Source of the DNA: a virus
Reading direction: 5' to 3' (one strand)
Virus record (IMG/VR): IMGVR_UViG_3300023174_002944
Location: 1-20,806 of that record
Length of the DNA stretch: 20,806 bases
The notes under the pieces were generated by a model. The model searched no databases. It was not told the DNA's origin and worked only from the letters and a program-made list of their open reading frames with translations. Made by a program: the position numbers and the translations under genes. This document shows, piece by piece, positions 1 to 6,484 of this stretch (position 1 is the stretch's first letter; every line of letters begins with the position of its first letter).

Positions 1-1310
1 CTATTCCAGGAGGATGGACTGGCGCAGGGTGTGACTACGCTGGAGATCCAAGGGTCTGGGGACAAAACTTTAGTTGTAATCTAAACACATTTTCTTCTGG
101 ATCTGGAGCAACACAAGAACAAACCAATGACTACAACAGTGCACTTGCTGCAAAAAACTCAGCCCAAGATGTATATAATGATAAATTAAATGTTTATAAC
201 CAAGCAGTTTCAACATTAAATGGTTACAATCAAACCCTAACTAATAAAACAACTGAATATAACAATTCAGTTTTAAATGTTGCAACGGCATTGCAAAATA
301 AAAATAATGCTATTGACGCATATGAGCAAGCAATTAATAATGTTAACAGTGCAATTGATAACGCATGGCGTTACTATGACGAGCAATCACAAAGAGAACT
401 TAATGCTGCTATTGCTCAAGCAGCAGCCAATGCTGCAGCCAATCAGCCTACCCCAGAAGCCAGCCCAGATCCAGAACCAACTGTTGCCCCCACACCAGAG
501 CCTTCTCCAGAACCAACTGCTGAGGAACCACCTACACCAGAGCCAAGCCCTGAACCTACAGCAGAAGAGCCTCCTACACCAGAGCCTTCTCCAGAGCCTA
601 CAGTGGACCCTACAGACCAGCCTACACCTGAGCCTACAGCAGAAGAACCACCAACTCCTGAACCTACCCCAGAAGCAACTGAAGAGACAACTGAAGAGCC
701 TGCTCCAGAACCTTCACCAGAACCTGGTCCAGAGCCAGAACCAGAAGAGAACCCTTGGAATGAACCAGATGTAGAAATTACTGATGAAGTCTTAGCAGCA
801 CTTGTTCCTGAAAAGGGAACTGGAACAAAAGAAGATCTATCTAATGTTATTGCTAACCTTACAAGCAAAGATAATAAGTTAGTTACTCTTTCCCCTGAAC
901 AAGTAACAGCAGTTAGCCAAACACTCAGAGCATTGACTAAAGAAGCAAAGGCTGAGGTTGCACAAGACCTTGGTATTAAGCCTTCAGAAGTTGCACAAAT
1001 TGCGGAGCAGATGAAATCTAATCCAGCACTTGCAGAAGCATTTGTTGAGTTTAATGATAGAGAAGCAGAGGCAGGAGAAACTGCAATGCCATTTACATTA
1101 GCAGATGCAGTAACAGAAGTACAAACAGAAGCATTTTTAGCAGACCCACTTGGAGCAGTCTTCGCAGTGGACCCAGTAGAACTCCTATCTAATTTCTCTG
1201 AGTTAGGTATGGATATGACAGACGATCAGAGAGAGAAAGCGCAAGAAGTAATTGTCCCAGTGATCATCGTATCACAAATTGCAGGGGCAATGATAAGGAG
1301 GAACAAATGA
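1..1310 (+). CDS. 5'-truncated virion-type protein with Pro/Glu/Thr linker
   Basis: The frame is open from the left edge (first full codon at base 3), so this is the last 435 residues of a longer protein; a TTG at 291 is internal, not a start. The visible N-terminal part is Gly/Cys/Trp-containing, then Asn/Ala/Gln-rich and helical-looking (about residues 40-140), then about 100 residues of Pro-Glu-Pro-Thr/Ser repeats, then an Ala/Glu-rich helical domain. It ends in a hydrophobic segment followed by basic RRNK. This pattern suits a surface-exposed phage structural or adhesion protein, but I recognise no specific family. The next gene starts inside its stop codon (ATGA) and the holin-like and lysis genes follow, as expected at the end of a late structural operon. 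Confidence 0.75.
   Translation, partial: IPGGWTGAGCDYAGDPRVWGQNFSCNLNTFSSGSGATQEQTNDYNSALAAKNSAQDVYNDKLNVYNQAVSTLNGYNQTLTNKTTEYNNSVLNVATALQNKNNAIDAYEQAINNVNSAIDNAWRYYDEQSQRELNAAIAQAAANAAANQPTPEASPDPEPTVAPTPEPSPEPTAEEPPTPEPSPEPTAEEPPTPEPSPEPTVDPTDQPTPEPTAEEPPTPEPTPEATEETTEEPAPEPSPEPGPEPEPEENPWNEPDVEITDEVLAALVPEKGTGTKEDLSNVIANLTSKDNKLVTLSPEQVTAVSQTLRALTKEAKAEVAQDLGIKPSEVAQIAEQMKSNPALAEAFVEFNDREAEAGETAMPFTLADAVTEVQTEAFLADPLGAVFAVDPVELLSNFSELGMDMTDDQREKAQEVIVPVIIVSQIAGAMIRRNK
445..753 (+). repeat. Degenerate coding repeat for PEPSPEPTAEEPPT-type units
   Basis: Imperfect tandem units of about 36-45 bases encode PTPEPSPEPTAEEPP-like blocks within the first gene. At least three copies of PEPTAEEPPTPEP are visible, with drift towards PEPGPEPEPEE at the end. 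Such low-complexity linkers usually form extended, flexible stalks between domains. They are prone to slippage, so copy number may vary between relatives. Confidence 0.85.
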
Positions 1311-1534
1311 AAATAATCAATAAGGCCATAAACCTGGTAGGCAAAATGCTAAAGGGATTAACTAAATGGTTTAAAGACGCAGGTATGGAATTAATTGCAC
1401 AAGCATTCACCCTCCTGGGCTTCTTTATCGCATGGCTAACTTTGACGGGATCAGCAAGAGACATTGTTGGTATTGCTGTAATGGCAACAACAGTTATCTG
1501 GTTAATCACAATCCCGCTAAGGAAGGAGAAATAA
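1307..1534 (+). CDS. Small two-TM membrane protein, holin-like
   Basis: A 75-residue protein with an amphipathic, basic N-terminus (residues 1-25), hydrophobic segments at about 28-48 and 51-70, and a short basic C-terminus (RKEK). Its ATG overlaps the upstream stop as ATGA and has a strong AAGGAGG site. Size, two helices and position before a second two-TM protein and the endolysin region are compatible with a holin or antiholin. I cannot place it in a named holin family, so the role rests on size and context. Confidence 0.6.
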   Translation: MKIINKAINLVGKMLKGLTKWFKDAGMELIAQAFTLLGFFIAWLTLTGSARDIVGIAVMATTVIWLITIPLRKEK

Positions 1535-1535
1535 A

Positions 1536-1820
1536 ATGGCAGTTAAAAAAGTAGTAGAACCCCCAAAGCAGGAGCACCCACAGAAAGCAATAACAAATAT
1601 TCTAATGAGAATTCTTGCGGTATTTGCAGCATCAGGACTATCAGTCTTGGGAGCAGGAGCCGTAGTAGGAATTGACACAGTTCAGGCAGTTATGCTTGCA
1701 GGACTCTTAGGCGTAGCAACAGTTATTGAAAGACTGGCAAGGGCTTTTTTGGACGATGGAAGGCTATCATTAGCAGAAATAAATGATGCCTTTAAGTCTG
1801 TAGACAAAAAGGCTAATTAG
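1536..1820 (+). CDS. Two-TM holin-like protein
   Basis: A 94-residue protein with a charged N-terminus, hydrophobic helices at about 24-45 and 50-66, and a charged C-terminal tail (residues 67-94, DDGRLSLAEINDAF then Lys). The AAGGAG site sits 7 nt before the ATG and one base separates it from the preceding gene. Small proteins with this topology are typical actinophage holins, which form the membrane lesion through which an endolysin acts; the CHAP endolysin lies 1.9 kb downstream. The holin call is inferred, not motif-proven. Confidence 0.65.
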   Translation: MAVKKVVEPPKQEHPQKAITNILMRILAVFAASGLSVLGAGAVVGIDTVQAVMLAGLLGVATVIERLARAFLDDGRLSLAEINDAFKSVDKKAN

Positions 1821-1836
1821 TCATTATTGACGGTAG

Positions 1837-1866
1837 TTGACAGCCCTCTCTGGGCAATGGTATACT
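1837..1866 (+). promoter_or_regulatory. Sigma70-type promoter for the Ntn-hydrolase gene
   Basis: TTGACA at 1837-1842 and TATACT at 1861-1866, separated by 18 bp. The predicted start near 1873-1874 leaves a leader of about 25 nt carrying GGAGAGGG before the ATG at 1899. The -10 box lies inside the 12-bp perfect palindrome ATACTTAAGTAT (1862-1873), a possible operator. Confidence 0.7.
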
Positions 1867-1892
1867 TAAGTATCACCTATCTGGAGAGGGCT
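1842..1892 (+). promoter_or_regulatory. Inverted repeat pairing with the ribosome binding site
   Basis: AGCCCTCTC (1842-1850) is a perfect reverse complement of GAGAGGGCT (1884-1892), which holds the ribosome binding site of the gene starting at 1899. A second inverted repeat nests inside (GGT and ATACTT at 1859-1867 against AAGTAT, one bulged C, and ACC at 1868-1877). Read-through RNA from upstream would contain both arms and could hide the binding site. RNA started at the internal promoter lacks the left arm. It could also act as a weak terminator for the upstream operon. Confidence 0.55.
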
Positions 1893-1898
1893 TTCGCC

Positions 1899-2423
1899 AT
1901 GACTTGTATTGCAGTTGTACGCCATGAAGATAAAATTTACATGGCTGGAGATCGTGGAGCATCAGATGATGGTACCATTCTAGCACTTGAAGCACCAAAG
2001 GTTTGGAAGATAGGTCCATACCTTATTGGATACGCTGGGTCAATGGACGGAGAAAGAATCCGTTACAACTTTAAACCAACTGCACCCAACATTAAAGACA
2101 CAGATAGATTTATGCAGACAAAGTTTATTAAAGAACTGCGTGAATTTTATAATGAGTTCTGGGTAGACACATCTAAAGATGGAGACCTTGGTTTAATTAT
2201 TGCAGTTCGTGGAAACATTTATGAACACAGTTCTGGAGATATGTCTTTATCTAAGTACACACTTCCATACCTTGCTATGGGGTCAGGAGCAGAGTATGCA
2301 TATGGGGTTTTGTACGCAACAGATAAGCAGAAAAATGCAAGGAACAGAGTAATGCAAGCAGTAAATGCTGCTATTAAATTTAACCCATCATGCATGGGTC
2401 CAGTTGACATTGTCAGTCTTTAG
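1899..2423 (+). CDS. HslV/proteasome-like Ntn hydrolase
   Basis: A 174-residue protein resembling the HslV peptidase subunit. The start at 1899 is chosen because it gives MTCIAVVR, putting Thr directly after Met as the N-terminal nucleophile; an upstream in-frame start at 1827 would bury it. Counting that Thr as 1, Asp17 (GDRGASD) and Lys33 (EAPKVWKI) fall where the proteasome-family catalytic residues lie, followed by GYAGS and the later GSGAEYAYG motif. HslV forms ATP-dependent protease rings with HslU; no HslU-like gene is in this window, so it may act alone or with a host unfoldase. A ribosome site GGAGAGGG precedes it inside a predicted hairpin. The family is fairly sure; the substrate is unknown. 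Confidence 0.8.
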   Translation: MTCIAVVRHEDKIYMAGDRGASDDGTILALEAPKVWKIGPYLIGYAGSMDGERIRYNFKPTAPNIKDTDRFMQTKFIKELREFYNEFWVDTSKDGDLGLIIAVRGNIYEHSSGDMSLSKYTLPYLAMGSGAEYAYGVLYATDKQKNARNRVMQAVNAAIKFNPSCMGPVDIVSL

Positions 2424-2432
2424 GAGTATACT
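2404..2432 (+). promoter_or_regulatory. Consensus promoter giving a leaderless mRNA
   Basis: TTGACA (2404-2409), 17-bp spacer and TATACT (2427-2432) lie within the end of the Ntn-hydrolase gene. The next ATG is at 2439, 6 nt after the -10 box, so transcription should begin at or next to the start codon. An AGGAG at 2422-2426 would serve read-through transcripts. Confidence 0.75.
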
Positions 2433-2438
2433 TTTAAT

Positions 2439-2657
2439 ATGAGCGAAGAATTTGAAGAGATCTTGAGGGACATTCAAAACATAGAATCAGATTTTGACGA
2501 GTTTGAAATCTGGCTTGAAAACGGTATTGAAAGAGGATGGGTAACAGAACCATTCTGCAATACACATGAAGGTGATCCATATATGGATGAAGAAGAGCAG
2601 CAAGAGTGGGAAGCAGGCGGAGACCCATGCCAAGTAGTTTTAAAAATCAAACAATAA
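2439..2657 (+). CDS. Small acidic protein of unknown function
   Basis: A 72-residue, strongly acidic protein (many Glu/Asp, for example the run DEEEQQEWEAGGD) with two Cys and one His in its second half. No family is recognised. It is preceded by a consensus promoter positioned for leaderless expression and also by an AGGAG site, so it can be made from either transcript. It lies between the Ntn hydrolase and a secreted protease. Acidic small phage proteins sometimes mimic DNA or inhibit host enzymes, but nothing in the sequence proves that. Confidence 0.75.
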   Translation: MSEEFEEILRDIQNIESDFDEFEIWLENGIERGWVTEPFCNTHEGDPYMDEEEQQEWEAGGDPCQVVLKIKQ

Positions 2658-2677
2658 CAACAACAAGGAGAAATAAA

Positions 2678-3553
2678 ATGAAGAAAGCACTACTAGCATT
2701 ACTATCAATTGCAATTGCATTTACAGCACTTGCACCAGCACAAGCACAAGATGAAAGAGTCTTAGCAATTATTGACTCTGCTATTAACTCAAGTAAGTTT
2801 CCATCAATCATTCAAGAAGCATGTTTTACAGCAAACGATAAGTTTGCTTTAAATGTTGGTGGTTCTACACTATGTCCAAATGGTAGCACATTCATGGAAG
2901 GCAAAGGAGCAGCAGGCAATACAGTCTGGCCAGCATCTGTCAATAATCCAGTTTTTCATGGAGATGCAATGGTTAAGTCTGCATTAACAGTTGATCCTAA
3001 CCTTAAGATTGTATTTGTAAGAATCTCTAATTTAGGCAAAGATGGTGGAACTAACCAATTCTCTAATAGAACAATTGAATTAGCAATAGATTGGGTTTCA
3101 AAGAATGCAGCAAAGTACAGTATTGATGCTGTTTCAATTAGTCAATCAAACATGGATTTTAATAGATGCCTAAATGATGCTGTTACTGTTGAGGCTATTG
3201 CATCTTTAACATCTAACAATGTTCCAGTCTTTGTTGCAACAGGAAATGATAAACTACGAGACAAAGTTGGATTCCCTGCATGTGTTAATGGTGCAATCGG
3301 TGTTGGAGCACTAGGCAATGCAACACAACTAGAGACAGCAACCAATACGGGTCCTGGACTTGACATGGTTGCACCTGGCAAGGCAAGCATTACTAAGTAT
3401 AATGGTTCACCAACAGACACTGCTGGTAGTTCTGCAGCAACCGCAGTTTCAGCAGCATCATATGTAAAACGCAACACCTTTAAAACTTTTGGAGAGTATC
3501 TAACATCTCTTCCAAAGATTTTAATTGGTACTGCATCATATATTCGTAACTAA
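2678..3553 (+). CDS. Secreted subtilisin-like (S8) serine protease
   Basis: A 291-residue protein. The start at 2678 is chosen over an earlier in-frame codon because AAGGAG lies 7 nt before it and because it yields a classical signal peptide (MKK, hydrophobic residues 4-18, then APAQAQ with cleavage near residues 23-24). The mature part matches the S8 fold: Asp33 in LAIIDSAI, His94 in FHGDAMV, oxyanion Asn190 in VFVATGND and Ser252 in GSSAAT. Motifs around Asp, His and Ser are degenerate (no DTG, no GTSMA). Likely roles are digestion of host surface protein during exit or processing of a neighbour virion protein. There is no clear propeptide. Family assignment is good; catalytic competence is uncertain. 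Confidence 0.8.
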   Translation: MKKALLALLSIAIAFTALAPAQAQDERVLAIIDSAINSSKFPSIIQEACFTANDKFALNVGGSTLCPNGSTFMEGKGAAGNTVWPASVNNPVFHGDAMVKSALTVDPNLKIVFVRISNLGKDGGTNQFSNRTIELAIDWVSKNAAKYSIDAVSISQSNMDFNRCLNDAVTVEAIASLTSNNVPVFVATGNDKLRDKVGFPACVNGAIGVGALGNATQLETATNTGPGLDMVAPGKASITKYNGSPTDTAGSSAATAVSAASYVKRNTFKTFGEYLTSLPKILIGTASYIRN

Positions 3554-3588
3554 ACAGTAGTCCTGGGCATGACTAAAACTGCCTGCCT

Positions 3589-3661
3589 TGCCCTATAACT
3601 CAGATGGTAGAGTGCCGAACTGTTAATTCGGATGTCCCTGGATCGAGGCCAGGTGGGGCAG
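3589..3661 (+). tRNA. tRNA-Asn (GTT)
   Basis: Full cloverleaf: acceptor TGCCCTA/TGGGGCA with one U-G pair, D arm ACTC/GAGT, anticodon stem CCGAA/TTCGG with loop CTGTTAA (GTT at 3622-3624), T stem CCTGG/CCAGG, discriminator G. CCA is not encoded. The T loop reads ATCGAGG, so position 54 is A rather than the usual T. It lies between the protease and endolysin genes. Confidence 0.93.
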
Positions 3662-3663
3662 CG

Positions 3664-3672
3664 TGATATAAT
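3664..3672 (+). promoter_or_regulatory. Extended -10 promoter for the endolysin gene
   Basis: TGATATAAT fits the extended -10 form TGnTATAAT. It directly follows the tRNA 3' end. No convincing -35 is seen within the tRNA. The predicted start near 3679 leaves a leader of about 22 nt with AAGGAGG ahead of the ATG at 3702. Confidence 0.6.
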
Positions 3673-3701
3673 AGAAGTACATGTCAACAAGGAGGAATAC
3701 C

Positions 3702-4346
3702 ATGGCAGCAAAAGGATCAGTAGAAGCAATCATTGAGATTGCAAAGAAAGAAGTGGGCACAATTGAAGGCCCCAAAGATAACGAAACAAAGTACGGTGCA
3801 TGGATTAAGGTTAACTTCCAGCCATGGTGCCAATCATTTGTTTCTTGGGCAGCATTTACTGCGGGAGTAAAATCATTCCCTAAGTCTGCATCAACAGTAG
3901 CAGCAGCAGATTGGTTCAAAAAGGCTGAGCGTTGGTCAGATGCTCGCAATGATGATCCACAAGCAGGAGACTGGATCTATTTTGATTTCCCAGAAGATGG
4001 CGTAAATCGTATTTCACATGTTGGTATTTGTATTAAGAACAACGGTGACGGAACTATTCAAGTTATTGAAGGAAACACTTCAGGAACTGCAAAGGGAGAC
4101 CAGCGCAACGGAGGAATGTGCGTAGAAAAGACTCGTGCATATGTAAAGAACAACAAGAAGAAGTTGGTTAACGCTGTAGTTGGTTGGGGTCGTCCAGTTT
4201 ACACTGGTGAAGAGAATGCTCCACTACTAAATAAGATTGCAGAATCTGTTAAACCAGCACCTGCAAAGCCATCAGCACCAAAGGAAATTAAGCCAGTAGC
4301 AAAAAAGTCTTCTGGTGGCGGAGGAAAGGGACCAGTGGCTCTATAA
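3702..4346 (+). CDS. CHAP-domain endolysin (peptidoglycan hydrolase)
   Basis: A 214-residue protein. The start at 3702 is chosen because AAGGAGG ends 8 nt upstream; an in-frame ATG at 3681 has no such site. The CHAP fold is shown by the nucleophile Cys43 in PWCQSFVSW, QAGDWIYF before the second motif, His106 in ISHVGI and VIEGNTS (Glu123/Asn125) as third polar site. CHAP enzymes cut peptidoglycan amide or peptide bonds. After about residue 170 comes a linker rich in Pro, Ala and Lys ending KKSSGGGGKGPVAL; there is no recognisable wall-binding domain. Arginine codons here are all CGN. A membrane protein gene overlaps its stop. Confidence 0.88.
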   Translation: MAAKGSVEAIIEIAKKEVGTIEGPKDNETKYGAWIKVNFQPWCQSFVSWAAFTAGVKSFPKSASTVAAADWFKKAERWSDARNDDPQAGDWIYFDFPEDGVNRISHVGICIKNNGDGTIQVIEGNTSGTAKGDQRNGGMCVEKTRAYVKNNKKKLVNAVVGWGRPVYTGEENAPLLNKIAESVKPAPAKPSAPKEIKPVAKKSSGGGGKGPVAL

Positions 4347-4546
4347 TGGAATCAACAAAAAAGTCATCAATTAAAACAATTACTTGGGAAATTTTTCACC
4401 TTGTAGTTCTTTCTGGAATCATTTATTTATTTACTGGTGAATGGGAATACGCAACTCTTGGTGCACTTATTTATATTGCTATTGAAACATTGGGATATTT
4501 TGTACATGAAAGACTATGGGCTAAATTTGGAAAGGGGATTAAATAA
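4346..4546 (+). CDS. DUF2061-like small membrane protein (first copy)
   Basis: A 66-residue protein with KTITWEIFHLVVLSGIIYLFTG, a second hydrophobic helix and a C-terminal YFVHERLWAKFGKG. KxxTWR/E near the N-terminus and the HERxW end are the DUF2061 pattern, a two-TM family of unknown function. A paralogue lies at 7848-8051, just before the halogenase gene. The start overlaps the endolysin stop by one base (TAATGG), so translation is coupled. Confidence 0.78.
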   Translation: MESTKKSSIKTITWEIFHLVVLSGIIYLFTGEWEYATLGALIYIAIETLGYFVHERLWAKFGKGIK

Positions 4547-4653
4547 TGCGTATTAAAATTATTAGGTTTGTTGTAAAAGCGCTTGGATATGACTGGGGTG
4601 GCGATAATCTTAACGCACCTGTTTGGACAGTAAAAGCAAAAAAGAAGAAGTAA
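4546..4653 (+). CDS. 35-residue basic microprotein
   Basis: The ATG overlaps the previous stop (TAATG) and an AAAGGGG site lies just upstream. The product begins MRIKIIRFVVKALGYD and ends in a Lys-rich tail (AKKKK). It has no recognised family. The coupled start, ribosome site and immediate abutment to the next gene suggest a genuine gene too small for usual gene callers. Confidence 0.55.
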   Translation: MRIKIIRFVVKALGYDWGGDNLNAPVWTVKAKKKK

Positions 4654-4656
4654 TCT

Positions 4657-4842
4657 ATGGCACTGTACGAATATGATTGCATGCCATGTGCACAAAGATA
4701 TACCAAAGAAAGATCTATTCAAGAAGACGATCCTGGATATAAATGTGAGACTTGCAATCACACTCTAGTTCGTGTATACTCTAATGTAGGAGCAGTATTC
4801 AACGGTAGTGGATTTTATTCCACTGACAATCGGAAGGTATAA
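4657..4842 (+). CDS. FmdB-like zinc-ribbon protein
   Basis: A 61-residue protein beginning MALYEYDCMPC and ending GSGFYSTDNRKV, with C8/C11 and C29/C32 as two CxxC knuckles. This is the FmdB-type zinc ribbon (CxxC_CxxC family), named after a putative regulatory protein whose biochemical role is still unclear. It starts 3 nt after the preceding microprotein and 1 nt separates it from the next zinc-protein gene. Phage copies are common. Confidence 0.8.
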   Translation: MALYEYDCMPCAQRYTKERSIQEDDPGYKCETCNHTLVRVYSNVGAVFNGSGFYSTDNRKV

Positions 4843-4843
4843 T

Positions 4844-5071
4844 ATGTTTACAATGATTAAAGATGATGTTAAGCGAGACTGGTTACTATCACCACATGAT
4901 CGATGTGATAGATGTAATGCTGAAGCCTTGGTTAAGGTTACTGGAATAAGTGGAGACTTATTGTTTTGCGGACATCACTACAACAAGATTATGGCTATTC
5001 CAGATGGCTACAATAGCATGATGTCATTTATGATTAGCATTGTTGATGAGCGAGAAAAACTAACCGAGTAA
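4844..5071 (+). CDS. DUF7455-like Cys/His zinc protein
   Basis: A 75-residue protein. The start at 4844 is chosen because GGAAGG lies 5-10 nt upstream; an earlier in-frame ATG at 4808 lies within the FmdB-like gene. RCDRCNAEALVKV followed by DLLFCGHHYNK gives a CxxC...CxHH metal site, the pattern of the DUF7455 family often encoded in actinobacteria. Its stop overlaps the start of the LLM protein (TAATGA), making it the lead gene of the enzyme run. The function is unknown; a regulatory zinc protein is plausible. Confidence 0.7.
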   Translation: MFTMIKDDVKRDWLLSPHDRCDRCNAEALVKVTGISGDLLFCGHHYNKIMAIPDGYNSMMSFMISIVDEREKLTE

Positions 5072-5910
5072 TGAAGATTCATTATATGCTTAGAGATCTT
5101 GATTCTGATCCTAGAGCATTAAAAAATCTTTCTACTGTTTTAGAAGACTCTGGTTATCATTCAGTTCTATTAACTTTTCACTCACAACAAGCAGATTATT
5201 TTATAAAGTCTGCTGCTGCGCTTAAACCAGGGGATAGATTAAAGTACATGATTGCGCTAAGGCCATATCATGTAAGTCCTCAATATTGTTCAATGATGAC
5301 TAGGGCTTATAGCCAAATAGACAAGGATAGGCTTATAATTAATTGGGTTGCTGGAGACTTTCACACAAGAGATGATGAGCCAGAGTTGGAGTTTGATGTT
5401 TTTGGAGAGTCAGAACTTATAGACACGATTCAAAAAAGAACCACCTACTTAAGAAATTTTGTAAATATGTACAAGATGTATTGTCCAATGGAAACAAGGC
5501 CACCAATGGTGTTTAGTGGTTTTTCTGATTATGCTTTAGAAACAACAAGGATGTTTGATGGTACGTCTTTATGTATGCTAGATACTTATAGAGAAAATAT
5601 AGAAAAGTTTGATGGGGTTAAAGGTAGAATGGTTAGTGCTAATGTTACTATCCTGGAATCAAACAAAGACATTGAAGAGTATAAAGAAAAGATTGTTTCA
5701 GTTAATCCTAGGCACATAAACTTCTCAATAATTGGAGATTATCAAACAGTCAAACAAAAAATAACTGAACTTAAAAATGAAAAAATAACTGATCTATTAT
5801 TATTTACTAACAGCCCTAACTTTGATCTATCCTGGAACCAGCAAAATGACATGATGGTAAATAAACTTGTTAAAGAAATAAACAGTGAGGCTAGAGAACA
5901 TGATAATTAA
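5071..5910 (+). CDS. Luciferase-like (LLM-class) flavin oxidoreductase, copy 1
   Basis: A 279-residue protein. Residues 62-96 (IALRPYHVSPQYCSMM, then a segment with DKDRLIINWVAGD) match the bacterial-luciferase/alkanesulfonate monooxygenase TIM-barrel core, where SsuD-type enzymes have RPG..SP......LD..S.GRL..N...G. It is shorter than typical members (about 330-380), and I see no clear C-terminal substrate-lid region. LLM enzymes use reduced FMN or F420 to oxidise small substrates. It shares the core with the protein at 12441-13322. All 15 Arg codons I counted are AGA or AGG. It overlaps the following sulfotransferase by 11 nt. Substrate and activity are unknown. Confidence 0.68.
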   Translation: MKIHYMLRDLDSDPRALKNLSTVLEDSGYHSVLLTFHSQQADYFIKSAAALKPGDRLKYMIALRPYHVSPQYCSMMTRAYSQIDKDRLIINWVAGDFHTRDDEPELEFDVFGESELIDTIQKRTTYLRNFVNMYKMYCPMETRPPMVFSGFSDYALETTRMFDGTSLCMLDTYRENIEKFDGVKGRMVSANVTILESNKDIEEYKEKIVSVNPRHINFSIIGDYQTVKQKITELKNEKITDLLLFTNSPNFDLSWNQQNDMMVNKLVKEINSEAREHDN

Positions 5911-6484
5911 TGAAAAAGATTATGACTCACTACTGTTTGTTCATATACCAAAAACTGCAGGCTCTTCAATTTCTAAAATATTAGATGAAAATAATCTAGA
6001 CAACTGGAAGAGAGAATGGCCAAGGCATCACGATCCATACTCATATTTAAAAGAAGCAAACCTAGTAGACGAGAAAGTCTTTTCTTTTGCTGTTGTAAGA
6101 AACCCCTACACAAGAACTTATAGTTGCTACAAGCAATACAATAAAACTAATCAAACAGACATCTCTTTTGCACAGTACTTAGACAACATTAAGCAGGGAA
6201 AAATATCTACAATAAGCCCACTACTTCACATACCCCAGTCTTTTTATATCATGGACCAGGATGACCTGCAGGTAGAGAGACTCTATAAGTTTGAGAATCT
6301 AAAAGAGTTAGAAGATGAACTTGGCTGGGAACTTGGATTTTACAATGTAGGCAACTATGTGGTAGAATCGTATATAGAAGACTATACTGATAAGGAAATA
6401 AATATGGTTCAGGACTTTTACAGTTCTGACTTTATTAACTTTGGATATTCTAAAGATTTTAATCAGACCCTGGAGGCAAGATGA
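5900..6484 (+). CDS. Sulfotransferase family protein, copy 1
   Basis: A 194-residue protein. The start at 5900 is chosen because GTGAGG precedes it by 9 nt; a GTG at 5885 would need that region as coding. The PAPS-binding 5' loop is HIPKTAGSS (residues 15-23) and the 3'-phosphate site is VVRNPYTRTYSCY (Arg67 onwards, Ser75). These define the P-loop sulfotransferases of the Sulfotransfer_2 type, which move sulfate from PAPS to sugars, peptides or small molecules. It lies two genes before an APS-kinase-like gene that could supply PAPS. Shorter than many relatives (about 220-300). No transmembrane segment, so it should be cytosolic. Confidence 0.8.
   Translation: MIINEKDYDSLLFVHIPKTAGSSISKILDENNLDNWKREWPRHHDPYSYLKEANLVDEKVFSFAVVRNPYTRTYSCYKQYNKTNQTDISFAQYLDNIKQGKISTISPLLHIPQSFYIMDQDDLQVERLYKFENLKELEDELGWELGFYNVGNYVVESYIEDYTDKEINMVQDFYSSDFINFGYSKDFNQTLEAR

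Noticed and set aside
277-774. Plus-strand open frame rich in Leu and Gln over the same repeat
   Set aside because: An out-of-frame reading of the repeat, with the in-frame gene running through the whole region and beyond.
443-868. Long minus-strand open frame rich in Ser, Gly and Val opposite the Pro/Glu repeat
   Set aside because: It is the antisense reading of the PEPT repeat; its composition follows from the codons of the plus-strand gene, and it has no ribosome site.
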